Below are positions 45,243-51,918 of a DNA stretch of 64,000 nt, one piece after another. Origin of the DNA: Phycisphaerales bacterium (lineage in GTDB: Bacteria; Planctomycetota; Phycisphaerae; UBA1845; UTPLA1); contig JACKHI010000001.1 of the NCBI GenBank assembly GCA_020639075.1, positions 5,208,001 to 5,272,000 of the forward strand. The letters run 5' to 3'. The position numbers were made by a program, and so were the translations under genes. Below the pieces are notes generated by a model. It saw only the letters and a program-made list of their open reading frames with translations. It was not told the origin of the DNA and did no database searches. Position 1 is the stretch's first letter. Each line of letters starts with the position of its first letter.

Positions 45243-46100
45243 ATGAGTGCGAAGTTGATTGACGGCAAGGCGCTGGCGGCGCGGATTCGGGAAGGCGTTG
45301 CGGCGAGAGCGGCGGTGTTGCGCGAGAAGAGGCGACCGCCGAAGCTGGCGTGTTTGTTGATCGGTGACGATGCGGCATCGATCAGTTATGCCGGTTCGCA
45401 GCAGAAGCATGCGGAGGGCGTCGGCATTGATTACGAGCTGCGCCTGTTGCCAGGCGACTGCGACATGCAGGCGGCGCTTGGGGCCGTCGATGCGTTGAAT
45501 GCCGACGCGGGCGTGAGCGGCATCATCATCCAGATGCCGGTGCCGAAGGGGCTGGACGGGTTCGCTCTGCAGCAGCGGATCGCGGCGGCGAAGGATGTCG
45601 AGGGCGTCGGTGCGGCGAACCTGGGCTTGCTGGCGATGGGGCGTGATGCGCTGGCACCGTGTACGGCGGCGGCGGCGTTTGCGTGTTGTCAGGCGACGGG
45701 TGTTGAGATCAAGGGGAAGGAGGCGGTCGTCGTGGGGCGGAGCGTGATCGTGGGCAAACCGTTGGCGATGCTGCTTCTAGGGGCGCATGCGACGGTGACG
45801 CAGTGTCACACGCGCACGCGCGATCTCGTCGCGCACACGCGTCGAGCGGAGTTGTTGTTCGTTGCGGCAGGCGTGCCGCAGTTGATTGGTCGGGAGCATG
45901 TCAGCGAAGGTGCGATCGTGATCGACGTGGGGACGCATCGGGTGGATGCGGGGGATGGGAAGAAGAAGACGGTGGGGGATGTGCGGTTTGATGAAGTGGC
46001 GGGGGTTGCTTCTCAGATCACGCCCGTGCCGGGGGGCGTGGGACCGGTGACGGTGGCGATGCTGTTGGAGAACACGGTGGCGGCGGCGGAGCGGGGGTGA
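45243..46100 (+). CDS. folD: Methylenetetrahydrofolate dehydrogenase / cyclohydrolase
   Basis: 285 residues, the standard FolD length. It catalyses NADP-dependent oxidation of methylene-THF and hydrolysis of methenyl-THF. Family markers are SYAGSQQKHAEGVGI (the second conserved Lys of YxxxKxK is present; the first is Gln), GIIIQMPVPKGLD, VVVGRSVIVGKPLAMLLL and TQCHTRT. The C terminus PVPGGVGPVTVAMLLENTV is canonical. The last 30 or so bases of this gene, together with the following palindrome, occur again at 47571-47664. Confidence 0.93.
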   Translation: MSAKLIDGKALAARIREGVAARAAVLREKRRPPKLACLLIGDDAASISYAGSQQKHAEGVGIDYELRLLPGDCDMQAALGAVDALNADAGVSGIIIQMPVPKGLDGFALQQRIAAAKDVEGVGAANLGLLAMGRDALAPCTAAAAFACCQATGVEIKGKEAVVVGRSVIVGKPLAMLLLGAHATVTQCHTRTRDLVAHTRRAELLFVAAGVPQLIGREHVSEGAIVIDVGTHRVDAGDGKKKTVGDVRFDEVAGVASQITPVPGGVGPVTVAMLLENTVAAAERG

Positions 46101-46161
46101 AGGTCGATCGGACGGCGCCTACGTGGTCAACATGCCGACCTTGGAGGTCGGCATGGCACCC
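46064..46161 (+). repeat. Left copy of a ~90-bp direct repeat (folD 3' end plus type-A palindrome)
   Basis: It starts inside folD (ACACGGTGGCGGCGGCGGAG), continues through the stop, CGGCGCCTACGTGGTCAA and a type-A palindrome (46131-46161). The right copy is at 47571-47664. By eye the two share roughly 85% identity. Confidence 0.8.
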
Positions 46162-46187
46162 GTGAGGGTGTTCCGAACCGTGCGTGC

Positions 46188-46212
46188 CATGCCGACGCTC
46201 AACGTCGGCATG
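46188..46212 (+). repeat. Type-A palindrome with compensated stem
   Basis: CATGCCGACG-CTCAA-CGTCGGCATG. The inner closing pair is G:C where other copies have C:G, and the loop differs. The stem is therefore conserved while the sequence changes. Confidence 0.85.
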
Positions 46213-46294
46213 CCGGCTGCGGTGTAGACGATCGAACTCACGCCCACACCGATTCAAGGATTGAAACTCTGTCAAATTCGAATTGGGGTTGACG

Positions 46295-46801
46295 ATGGGG
46301 CGGCAGGTTCGATTCTACATGACACCCGAGGACGAGGTCGAATTCCTCTCCTTCGTACGCACGACGGGTGACGTCAGGATCATCGCTCAAACATCGGAAG
46401 CCCCAAACGGCAATCGATTCTCGACATTTCAGGAGCTCCAGGGGCGTCGTTTGGGGTCGGATTGCGAGTTATGGAACGCCAGCATTTCTCCACATCCCGA
46501 AATCAAACATGTGCCGTCGAGAGGAATCTACTGCCTCGACTTTCTCCAATCCGAGGTCATTAATGTCAGTCCCAGTTTTCTCGTCGATCGACGATTGACT
46601 CAGGGGCGGTTGCATGTTGAAACAACTGTCCTGACCGCCGAACGCAAAGTCGCTCAAAAGGGGACGAAGTTCCTCAAGTGGTACGAGCAACTCAGTCGGT
46701 GGATTCGGCGGCACTACACGGGACGGCATGACGGTGATTGCGTTTCGGCGCGGGCTGAGGCTTTGGTCAAACGCGGCGTTGACTTGGGTGGTTTCCGCTG
46801 A
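46295..46801 (+). CDS. Hypothetical protein in a direct-repeat-bounded island
   Basis: 168 residues from the ATG at 46295; an in-frame TTG at 46283 is possible. I do not recognise the family. It begins GRQVRFYMTPEDEVEFLSFV, which suggests an alpha/beta domain, and continues with mixed charged and aromatic sequence, ending with a basic helical segment (LKWYEQLSRWIRRHY). No signal peptide or membrane helix is seen. Its codon and base use is less GC-rich than its neighbours (more AT in third positions by eye). Together with the flanking ~90-bp direct repeats, this is consistent with acquisition together with the next gene. Confidence 0.65.
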   Translation: MGRQVRFYMTPEDEVEFLSFVRTTGDVRIIAQTSEAPNGNRFSTFQELQGRRLGSDCELWNASISPHPEIKHVPSRGIYCLDFLQSEVINVSPSFLVDRRLTQGRLHVETTVLTAERKVAQKGTKFLKWYEQLSRWIRRHYTGRHDGDCVSARAEALVKRGVDLGGFR

Positions 46802-46821
46802 GAACAACGGTCGTTTTACAA

Positions 46822-46852
46822 CATGCCGACCTTGGGGGTCGGCATGGCACGC
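46822..46852 (+). repeat. Type-A palindrome between the two island genes
   Basis: CATGCCGACC-TTGGG-GGTCGGCATG then GCACGC. Its left arm supplies an ATG in frame with the next gene (MPTLGVGMA...), a trap for gene callers. Confidence 0.88.
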
Positions 46853-46870
46853 GAGCAACCTCAAAGGACG

Positions 46871-47560
46871 ATGACGGGCACAAGGAGAGTAGACGGATTG
46901 GCGTCAACACTGCAACTCGAAAGTTATGGCGAGCGCCAGCGCTCGATCCCGAAGATGGGGCGACATATCCTGGCACAATTCGACGATGAGAGTATTGTCG
47001 TTTATCAGGCATATCGGCCAGAGATCGGACACTTCGCTGCGAAGCATGGATACTTCGGCGGCGAATTTTCGCTTTCGCGAATGAGTTGGATAAAGCCAAA
47101 TTTTCTATGGATGATGTATCGATCCGGATGGGGGCAGAAGGAAGGGCAGGAGGTCGTCCTTGCGGTTCGGTTGCAGCGATCGGCGTTTGACGAGATTCTC
47201 GCCCAGGCGGTTCCTTCTTCCAACTCGATCGACACATTCAGGACGCACGAGGAGTGGAAGGCTGCGATGGCTCGTTCCTCCGTGCGTCTTCAGTGGGATC
47301 CGGACCGCTCGCCGAAGGGCGGACCCCTTGAACGTCGGGCAATACAGTTGGGACTTCGAGGTGCGGTGCTCGCATCTTATTCGCGTGATTGGCTTGTCGG
47401 CATTGACGATGTATCCGAGCTGGTGGCCGAGCAGAGGGAGATTGCGTTTTCTGTGAAGCCTGATGCGCTCATGGTTCCAACGGAGCGCGTCTATCCTGTC
47501 GCGGATATTGAAACTGCCCGTCGAATTGGGCTGTCTGACCATCCGGGCGATTTGGACTGA
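46871..47560 (+). CDS. DUF4291 family protein
   Basis: 229 residues from the ATG at 46871. A TTG at 46898 with AAGGAG 10 bases upstream is an alternative, and the longer frame from 46823 starts in a palindrome. Family landmarks are HILAQFDDESIVVYQAYRPEIG, MSWIKPNFLWMMYRSGWGQK, VRLQWDPDRSP and RRAIQLGLRGAVL. DUF4291 proteins are widespread single-domain proteins of unknown biochemical function, scattered in bacteria and fungi. With the preceding hypothetical gene, it is enclosed by two copies of a ~90-bp repeat derived from the folD 3' end. Confidence 0.88.
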   Translation: MTGTRRVDGLASTLQLESYGERQRSIPKMGRHILAQFDDESIVVYQAYRPEIGHFAAKHGYFGGEFSLSRMSWIKPNFLWMMYRSGWGQKEGQEVVLAVRLQRSAFDEILAQAVPSSNSIDTFRTHEEWKAAMARSSVRLQWDPDRSPKGGPLERRAIQLGLRGAVLASYSRDWLVGIDDVSELVAEQREIAFSVKPDALMVPTERVYPVADIETARRIGLSDHPGDLD

Positions 47561-47570
47561 TTTGTCGTTC

Positions 47571-47664
47571 GTGGAAAGCACGGTGGCGGCGGAGCGGGTG
47601 AGATGGGCGATCGGTCGGCGCCTACGTGGTCAACATGCCGATCTTGGGGGGCGGCATGGCACCT
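47571..47664 (+). repeat. Right copy of the ~90-bp direct repeat
   Basis: A degenerate second copy of the folD 3'-end sequence (GCACGGTGGCGGCGGAGCGG, then CGGCGCCTACGTGGTCAA), followed by a decayed type-A palindrome. It lies directly after the DUF4291 gene. Confidence 0.8.
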
Positions 47665-47672
47665 GGCGGATT

Positions 47673-47794
47673 CCCCAACCTTTCCATTCGGAAAGGATGG
47701 GGCACCCATGCGGCACCACACGGGACGACGTCGTGGGATCATGTTGGGGCATTTGCATACAAGAAATGTCGGGTCGATGACTCGACCTACGGGG
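47673..47794 (+). repeat. Type-D-like and type-E palindromes before the end of truD
   Basis: A 13-bp stem with one mismatch (CCCCAACCTTTCC-ATTC-GGAAAGGATGGGG, 47673-47702) is followed by CACCC. A type-E element (GTCGGGTC-GAT-GACTCGAC, 47768-47786, tail CTACGGGG) ends at the truD stop codon. Confidence 0.85.
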
Positions 47795-49060
47795 TTATTC
47801 CTCATCCTCCAGCCCTTCGTCCAATTCGCTCTTGCAGATTTCGCGGAGGAGCATTGTGGCGTAGCAGCCGGAGGGGAGGGAGAAGCGGAGTTCGACGTGG
47901 AAGCCGAATTCGTCCGTGCCGTTTTCGATTGCCAGATCGCGCGGGAAGAACCGAAGGGGTCTTCGCGAGCCGTGGATTTTCATTCGCTTGAGTCGATCGA
48001 AGTCCTGGACGCTGACGTGTTCATCGTGCAGCACATCGTCTTCGATTTCGCAGGGAACGCCGTCGGGGCGGGTCATGCGACCACCGTAGAGGGGGCCGGT
48101 GGGTGAGATCTCTCCGGCGGCGGCGCGAATGTTCTCGGCCTGGACATCCTCGACGCGGAAGACGCTGCCGGAGTCATGCTTGTAGGCGAGATCGCCGAGT
48201 TGCACGGCGTCGATCTCGTTGATGCGCCGCGCGAGGACCTGGTTGAACAGGTGCGACTGGTATGCGTTGACGAAGAACTTCAGCATGCGCGAGTCGATGG
48301 TGCGATAGGCCTTGTTGTGTTTGCCCGCGTAGCGTTCCATCTGTCGCGCGAGCTTGCGATTGTCTCGAAAGCCATAGGGCCATGTCTTGACGGCCTCGCC
48401 ATATTTGCCCTGTTCGTAAAGTTGGCGGGCGTGTTTGACGGGACCGGTATCAAATTCGGTGGGGCGACCTAGCATGAGGTCGACCACTTCCTTTGCGTCG
48501 TCCTTCAGGACGGCGTGGCCGAGTTTCCAGGTGTCGCCGCGATGGCCGAAGCGCTGCTGGCCGAAGTAATTCGGGACGCCCCGTTTGGCGAGCGTGTCGC
48601 ACGCGGTGCGGAGATCGTCGAGGCGATCGGCATCGACATCGCGCAGGCGGAGGATGAATCGATTGCCGTGGAGGTGACCTATCTTGAGTTTGTTTGTATG
48701 TCGTGAGACATCGAGGATCCGGATTCTCGGGATGTCCAATGCGCGGATGCGCTCGGGGTCGCAGTGTTCGACGCTCAGTGTTTGTACGGTGATTCCGCGG
48801 GCATCTTTGAGACCTGCGACACCTATGTCGCGCGATGCGACGCCGAGTGCGCGGGCGATGTCGTGGGCTGCGCGCATGGTGGCGAGGCCGGTTTTTTCAA
48901 TTTTGAAGTATGTATGCGTGCCTTCGCCGCAGGGTTCGTAGGCGGGGATTTCCTCGACGCGGAAGTCTTCGTAGCGCCGTTTGATGGCGGCGCGAATGGG
49001 CGCGATATCGGGCGTGAGGTAGGGGAGTCGGCCGAGAGGCGTTGTCGTCGTGGGAGTCAT
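47795..49060 (-). CDS. truD: tRNA pseudouridine(13) synthase TruD
   Basis: 421 residues. The catalytic Asp is in GVAGLKDARGITVQ, the TruD active-site motif. NRFILRLRDVD, GVPNYFGQQRFG (a strong family signature) and NAYQSHLFNQVLARR follow. The length is larger than E. coli TruD (349), as in many non-proteobacterial members. The enzyme modifies U13 of certain tRNAs. The gene faces away from rnc, with a 201-base divergent region between them. Confidence 0.93.
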   Translation of the reverse strand: MTPTTTTPLGRLPYLTPDIAPIRAAIKRRYEDFRVEEIPAYEPCGEGTHTYFKIEKTGLATMRAAHDIARALGVASRDIGVAGLKDARGITVQTLSVEHCDPERIRALDIPRIRILDVSRHTNKLKIGHLHGNRFILRLRDVDADRLDDLRTACDTLAKRGVPNYFGQQRFGHRGDTWKLGHAVLKDDAKEVVDLMLGRPTEFDTGPVKHARQLYEQGKYGEAVKTWPYGFRDNRKLARQMERYAGKHNKAYRTIDSRMLKFFVNAYQSHLFNQVLARRINEIDAVQLGDLAYKHDSGSVFRVEDVQAENIRAAAGEISPTGPLYGGRMTRPDGVPCEIEDDVLHDEHVSVQDFDRLKRMKIHGSRRPLRFFPRDLAIENGTDEFGFHVELRFSLPSGCYATMLLREICKSELDEGLEDEE

Positions 49061-49261
49061 TCGTGCGCCTGAGGAAGCAGATTATGTTGAATCTCGAAAC
49101 GGCCGAGAGTATAGTGGAAAAGTCGCGGGGTGTTCACGGGCGGTTTCCAGTGCCCGGCTCCGCCACAGGCTGCTGCCGAAATCCGTTCCGGTCGAGGGAG
49201 TCTCGAGCGGCTTTCGCCACCCGCCTGATTCGATAGCCGATAAGTAACAGGTTGCTTGTCC

Positions 49262-49969
49262 ATGCGCGAAGAAGCGCTGAATCGCTGTCAGGATGCGATT
49301 GGCATCCGCTTCAAGGATCCATCTCTACTCGAATCGGCGCTGACGCACGCGTCCATCGCAACTTCCAGGCTCGAAAGCAACGAGCGTCTGGAATTCCTGG
49401 GTGATTCGATCCTGGGCCAAGTCGTCTGCCAGTACCTTTACGACACGTATCCCGACTATCTCGAAGGCGAATTGACGAAGATCAAATCGACTGTCGTTTC
49501 GGGGAAGACGTGCGCGAAGGTGTCGGAGCAGATCGGACTGGATGATTGCCTGTTCCTGGGGAACGGGATCTCCGCCAGGTCCAAGCTGCCGACGAGCGTG
49601 ATGGCGGCAGTCTTCGAGTCACTCGTGGCGGCGGTCGCCTTGGACGCGGGGCTGGACGTCGCGCGGGAGATGATTCTGAAATACATGGTGCCGTTTATCG
49701 AAGTTGCGGCGGCGTGCGAGCATCAGCAGAATTTCAAATCTCAGCTGCAGCATTACAGTCAGAAGGAGCTGGGCATTACGCCGGCGTATGATCTGTTGGA
49801 TGAGAAGGGCCCCGATCACAGCAAGTGTTTTGAAGTGGCGGTGCGGATCGGCGGCCAACGCTTTCCGGGGGCCTGGGGACCCAGCAAGAAAGAAGCGGAA
49901 CAGAAGGCGGCATTTGCGGCGCTTCTGCACTTGGAGCTCGTGACGGAAGATGAGGCGGCCACGGCGTAG
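49262..49969 (+). CDS. rnc: Ribonuclease III with an altered catalytic position
   Basis: 235 residues from the ATG at 49262; a TTG at 49256 has a closer AGG. The RNase III domain signature NERLEFLGDSILG supplies three of the four metal-binding acids. The second motif reads VMAAVFESLVAAVALDAG. The Glu (E117 in E. coli) is kept, but the position usually occupied by Asp (D114) is Ala (GCA codon). A C-terminal double-stranded-RNA-binding domain is present (QLQHYSQKELGITPAYDLL to GPSKKEAEQKAAFAAL). The enzyme normally processes rRNA and structured RNA. Activity may be reduced if the Ala is real. Confidence 0.9.
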   Translation: MREEALNRCQDAIGIRFKDPSLLESALTHASIATSRLESNERLEFLGDSILGQVVCQYLYDTYPDYLEGELTKIKSTVVSGKTCAKVSEQIGLDDCLFLGNGISARSKLPTSVMAAVFESLVAAVALDAGLDVAREMILKYMVPFIEVAAACEHQQNFKSQLQHYSQKELGITPAYDLLDEKGPDHSKCFEVAVRIGGQRFPGAWGPSKKEAEQKAAFAALLHLELVTEDEAATA

Positions 49970-50024
49970 TTGATTCGTCGTTGGTTTTCGTTACGCGGAA
50001 CGGTCATGAAGAGGTAGGGGTTGA

Positions 50025-50054
50025 GCGGCGGGTTTCGGCCCGCCGCTTTTTTTT
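50025..50054 (+). terminator. Rho-independent terminator after rnc
   Basis: An 8-bp stem GCGGCGGG...CCCGCCGC (50025-50032 with 50039-50046) is followed by eight T residues. Confidence 0.92.
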
Positions 50055-50196
50055 GTGCGCGGGGTGGGGCACGATGCGCTTTGACGGCGATGGCCGCAGT
50101 CAGGTGTTGGTCTATTGCGGGCGGCACATGTATGAGCATGACACGTGTTCGAAGCTGGTGATGGGGCGATGGTGAAGTGTGCCCGCATTTTGTGTC

Positions 50197-50278
50197 ACCC
50201 TTTCAGGGTTTGATTGTTGTCATGAACGAGAAACCCGGGGTTGCGCTGGGTCGCGTTGCGACCTGCGCTGACCCCGGG
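50197..50278 (+). repeat. Composite palindrome, copy 1 (abuts the IS end)
   Basis: Hairpin ACCCT-TTC-AGGGT (50197-50209) is followed by a 24-nt spacer and then a two-tier hairpin. The outer stem is CCCGGGGT/ACCCCGGG (50234-50241 with 50271-50278). Symmetric 7-nt internal loops both read TGCGCTG. The inner stem is GGTCGC/GCGACC with loop GTT. The IS inverted repeat begins 6 bases beyond. Confidence 0.85.
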
Positions 50279-50295
50279 CTTCTATGAGTGTCCGT

Positions 50296-50549
50296 CGGAT
50301 GTCAAGTGTGGCCTCGCGTTGGAGTCGGCTCATTCTTCTATCCGAGCATCGGCACGATCGCGCCTGGCCCAAGTGGGTTTTCCGAGCATGTTGATGACAG
50401 CCCCATCTGTCTTCGAGCCGTGAGCCCAGCCCGGGGACGAGCGAGTCATCATGACACGAGCGACTCGTTTGTTCAAAGCCCCAATCGATTTCGTCGTAAA
50501 CTGCCAGCGAAGTTCCTCACCTATATGCTCTTTCTTCTTCCTCTGCGCT
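50296..50549 (-). ncRNA. Candidate bridge RNA region of the IS element
   Basis: 254 bases downstream of the transposase stop, inside the element and without a coding frame. In IS1111-group relatives this is where the bridge RNA is encoded. Read on the minus strand, GAGTC...GACTC and GTCAT-C-ATGAC pairings and two copies of ATGCTCGGA 40 bases apart are visible. The RNA is predicted from position only; its ends, loops and guide sequences are not determined. Confidence 0.35.
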
Positions 50550-51584
50550 CTACGCCGCGATGCGCGAGACGAGCTTAAGGTCGTGATACAGCCCTCGAAT
50601 CCAGCGATTCGCGATTGCCGCAACCACGACACAGCGCTTCTTGCCACGTGCTTCCATCTCGACTGAGAACCGGATCCATCGCGGATCGTATCGCCGCAGT
50701 CGATGCGCCGCCTCCATCAAAGTCGCTCGCAGATATCGATTGCCGGCGTGTATCAGACCCGCGTCCGCTTGTCGCAGTCCGCTGGACACATTGCGCGGCG
50801 ACAACGCACAGTAGTTGGCCAGTTGTTTGCCGGTGCGGAAGCGGGTCGCGTCGCCGATTTCGGCGCGGATGACGCAGGCCGTGATCAATCCGAGACCGCG
50901 GAGCGATCTGAGCTTCGAGACCATCGGATCGTCGCAGGTCACTTCATCCATGTGCGATTCGACGCGTTTGATGCGTTTGACGATGGTGTCGAATTCGTCG
51001 CACGCATCGTTGACGAGCCAGCGAGTTTCGGGCGGAAGTTCGACGATCTGAAGCCAGTGGCGCCAGCGCAGCGTCCATCGAATGCCTTTCGGCTCCTGGA
51101 TACGAAGGTCTCGCAGCCAGCCAGCGACCTTCAGCTTGAGGACGCGCCGTCGATCGACTAGATCCTGGCGGTGACGAACCAGCCGGCGAAGTTCGCGAAT
51201 CGACTCCGGCGCTAACCAGACACGCGGGAGGTAACCGACGCGGACCAGATCGGCGAGCATCCGCGCGTCGGTGAAGTCGGTCTTGTCGGGCGATTGTTTC
51301 ATGCGATGGACGTAACCGGGATGGGCGAGATCGATCGACCAGCCGGCGCGATGGATCAACTCGTCGGCGAGGTTCGCGGCGCCGGTGCAGGATTCGATGG
51401 CCGCCCGAATGACAGAACCGAACTGACGCACGAAGGGGTCTATGGCGAGCCAGTGATTCTCGCAGCGCCGATTGGCCAGAACCCGTCCCGACGCATCCAG
51501 GACGCAGACCTGAACGAACGCCGTCGCATAATCAAGACCTACAAACACCTGCCTGCCCGCCTCAACCTGTGTAGAATGATTCAT
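50550..51584 (-). CDS. IS110-family DEDD transposase
   Basis: 344 residues from the ATG at 51584, with AGGAG 8 bases upstream. The N-terminal RuvC-like domain has acidic residues in VGLDYATAFVQVCVLD, AAIESCTGAANLADEL and KTDFTDARMLADL, the DEDD set of this family. The C-terminal transposase-20 domain includes LRSLRGLGLITACVIRAEIG, ANYCALSPRNVSSG (candidate catalytic Ser) and GNRYLRATLMEAAH. IS110 recombinases act with a bridge RNA that specifies donor and target. The frame is intact, so the element may be active. A strong hairpin arm touches its start codon. Confidence 0.92.
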   Translation of the reverse strand: MNHSTQVEAGRQVFVGLDYATAFVQVCVLDASGRVLANRRCENHWLAIDPFVRQFGSVIRAAIESCTGAANLADELIHRAGWSIDLAHPGYVHRMKQSPDKTDFTDARMLADLVRVGYLPRVWLAPESIRELRRLVRHRQDLVDRRRVLKLKVAGWLRDLRIQEPKGIRWTLRWRHWLQIVELPPETRWLVNDACDEFDTIVKRIKRVESHMDEVTCDDPMVSKLRSLRGLGLITACVIRAEIGDATRFRTGKQLANYCALSPRNVSSGLRQADAGLIHAGNRYLRATLMEAAHRLRRYDPRWIRFSVEMEARGKKRCVVVAAIANRWIRGLYHDLKLVSRIAA

Positions 51585-51647
51585 GTCCGTTGCTCCTGAA
51601 AAGGGTTTTTGCTCGGGCTGGTAGCGTATACCAGCCCGGCAACGGAC
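51585..51647 (-). promoter_or_regulatory. Structured leader pairing with the transposase start region
   Basis: On the minus strand, GTCCGTTGC (51647-51639) can pair with GCAACGGAC (51593-51585), which ends at the base before the ATG and overlaps the last G of the AGGAG. Inside it a 9-bp hairpin GGGCTGGTA/TACCAGCCC (51637-51629 with 51623-51615) has loop TACGC. Folding would mask the start site and could limit transposase synthesis. Confidence 0.6.
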
Positions 51648-51752
51648 GCTCATCCCTATCTGTGTTGATTCACGCCTTCGGCGTGGTTTTTAGTCGTGCG
51701 TCGGGTCGATGGTCCGAGTTGCCCTGATTGTCGTGCATACGCTGGTGGTCGG

Positions 51753-51895
51753 CACTGCTGACACAGCAGTGGCACCCGGCAGTGTCGGGTCGATGACCCG
51801 ACCTACAGGGCTCGACCTGGATGCGGCATGCCGACCTTGGGGGTCGGCATGGCACCCCGGCACCCTGCCCCTTACTTCGCCGCGGGGACGCGGCG
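51753..51895 (+). repeat. Palindrome cluster (types B, E, A and J)
   Basis: B: CACTGCT...AGCAGTG then GCACCC. E: GTCGGGTC-GAT-GACCCGAC then CTACAGGG. A: CATGCCGACC...GGTCGGCATG then GCACCCC. J: CGCCGCG-GGGA-CGCGGCG then GCTC. J pairs with the copy at 11760-11779, in which a C:G pair is replaced by T:A. Confidence 0.85.
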
Positions 51896-51918
51896 GCTCT
51901 GATTGAATTCGCCCACGT

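Larger units (their letters stand above)
49970..50549. other. Intergenic region: terminator, composite palindrome, IS end
   Basis: These 580 bases contain the rnc terminator (50025-50054), the first composite palindrome (50197-50278), the inverted-repeat end of the IS110-family element (50284-50295) and its non-coding downstream region. Short open frames in 49981-50175 look spurious. Confidence 0.6.
50284..51653 (-). mobile_element. IS110-family (IS1111-group-like) insertion sequence, ~1.37 kb
   Basis: A single DEDD-type transposase gene lies between 12-bp imperfect inverted repeats: ATGAGTGTCCGT at 50284-50295, and 51642-51653 whose complement is ATGAGCGTCCGT (11 of 12 match). Short subterminal inverted repeats, a ~1.4 kb size and a longer non-coding region downstream of the transposase (50296-50549) fit the IS1111 group, in which the bridge RNA is encoded on that side. 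True ends probably lie a few bases outside the repeats. Palindromes flank both sides: composite copy 1 ends at 50278, and a TTC-triloop hairpin lies at 51671-51685. Confidence 0.75.
51585..51918. other. Intergenic region upstream of the IS with six palindromes
   Basis: Beyond the IS end there is a TTC-triloop hairpin CACGCC-TTC-GGCGTG (51671-51685, followed by GTTTTT). Next come a decayed type-E element (51700-51718), type B (51753-51777), type E (51784-51802), type A (51827-51857) and a CGCCGCG-GGGA-CGCGGCG hairpin (51878-51895). No gene is seen. Confidence 0.75.

Noticed and set aside
51671..51690. Terminator from the CACGCC-TTC-GGCGTG hairpin followed by GTTTTT
   Set aside because: It could act as one on the plus strand, but no plus-strand gene ends nearby. 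The TTC loop and position match the repeat family, so it is listed there.
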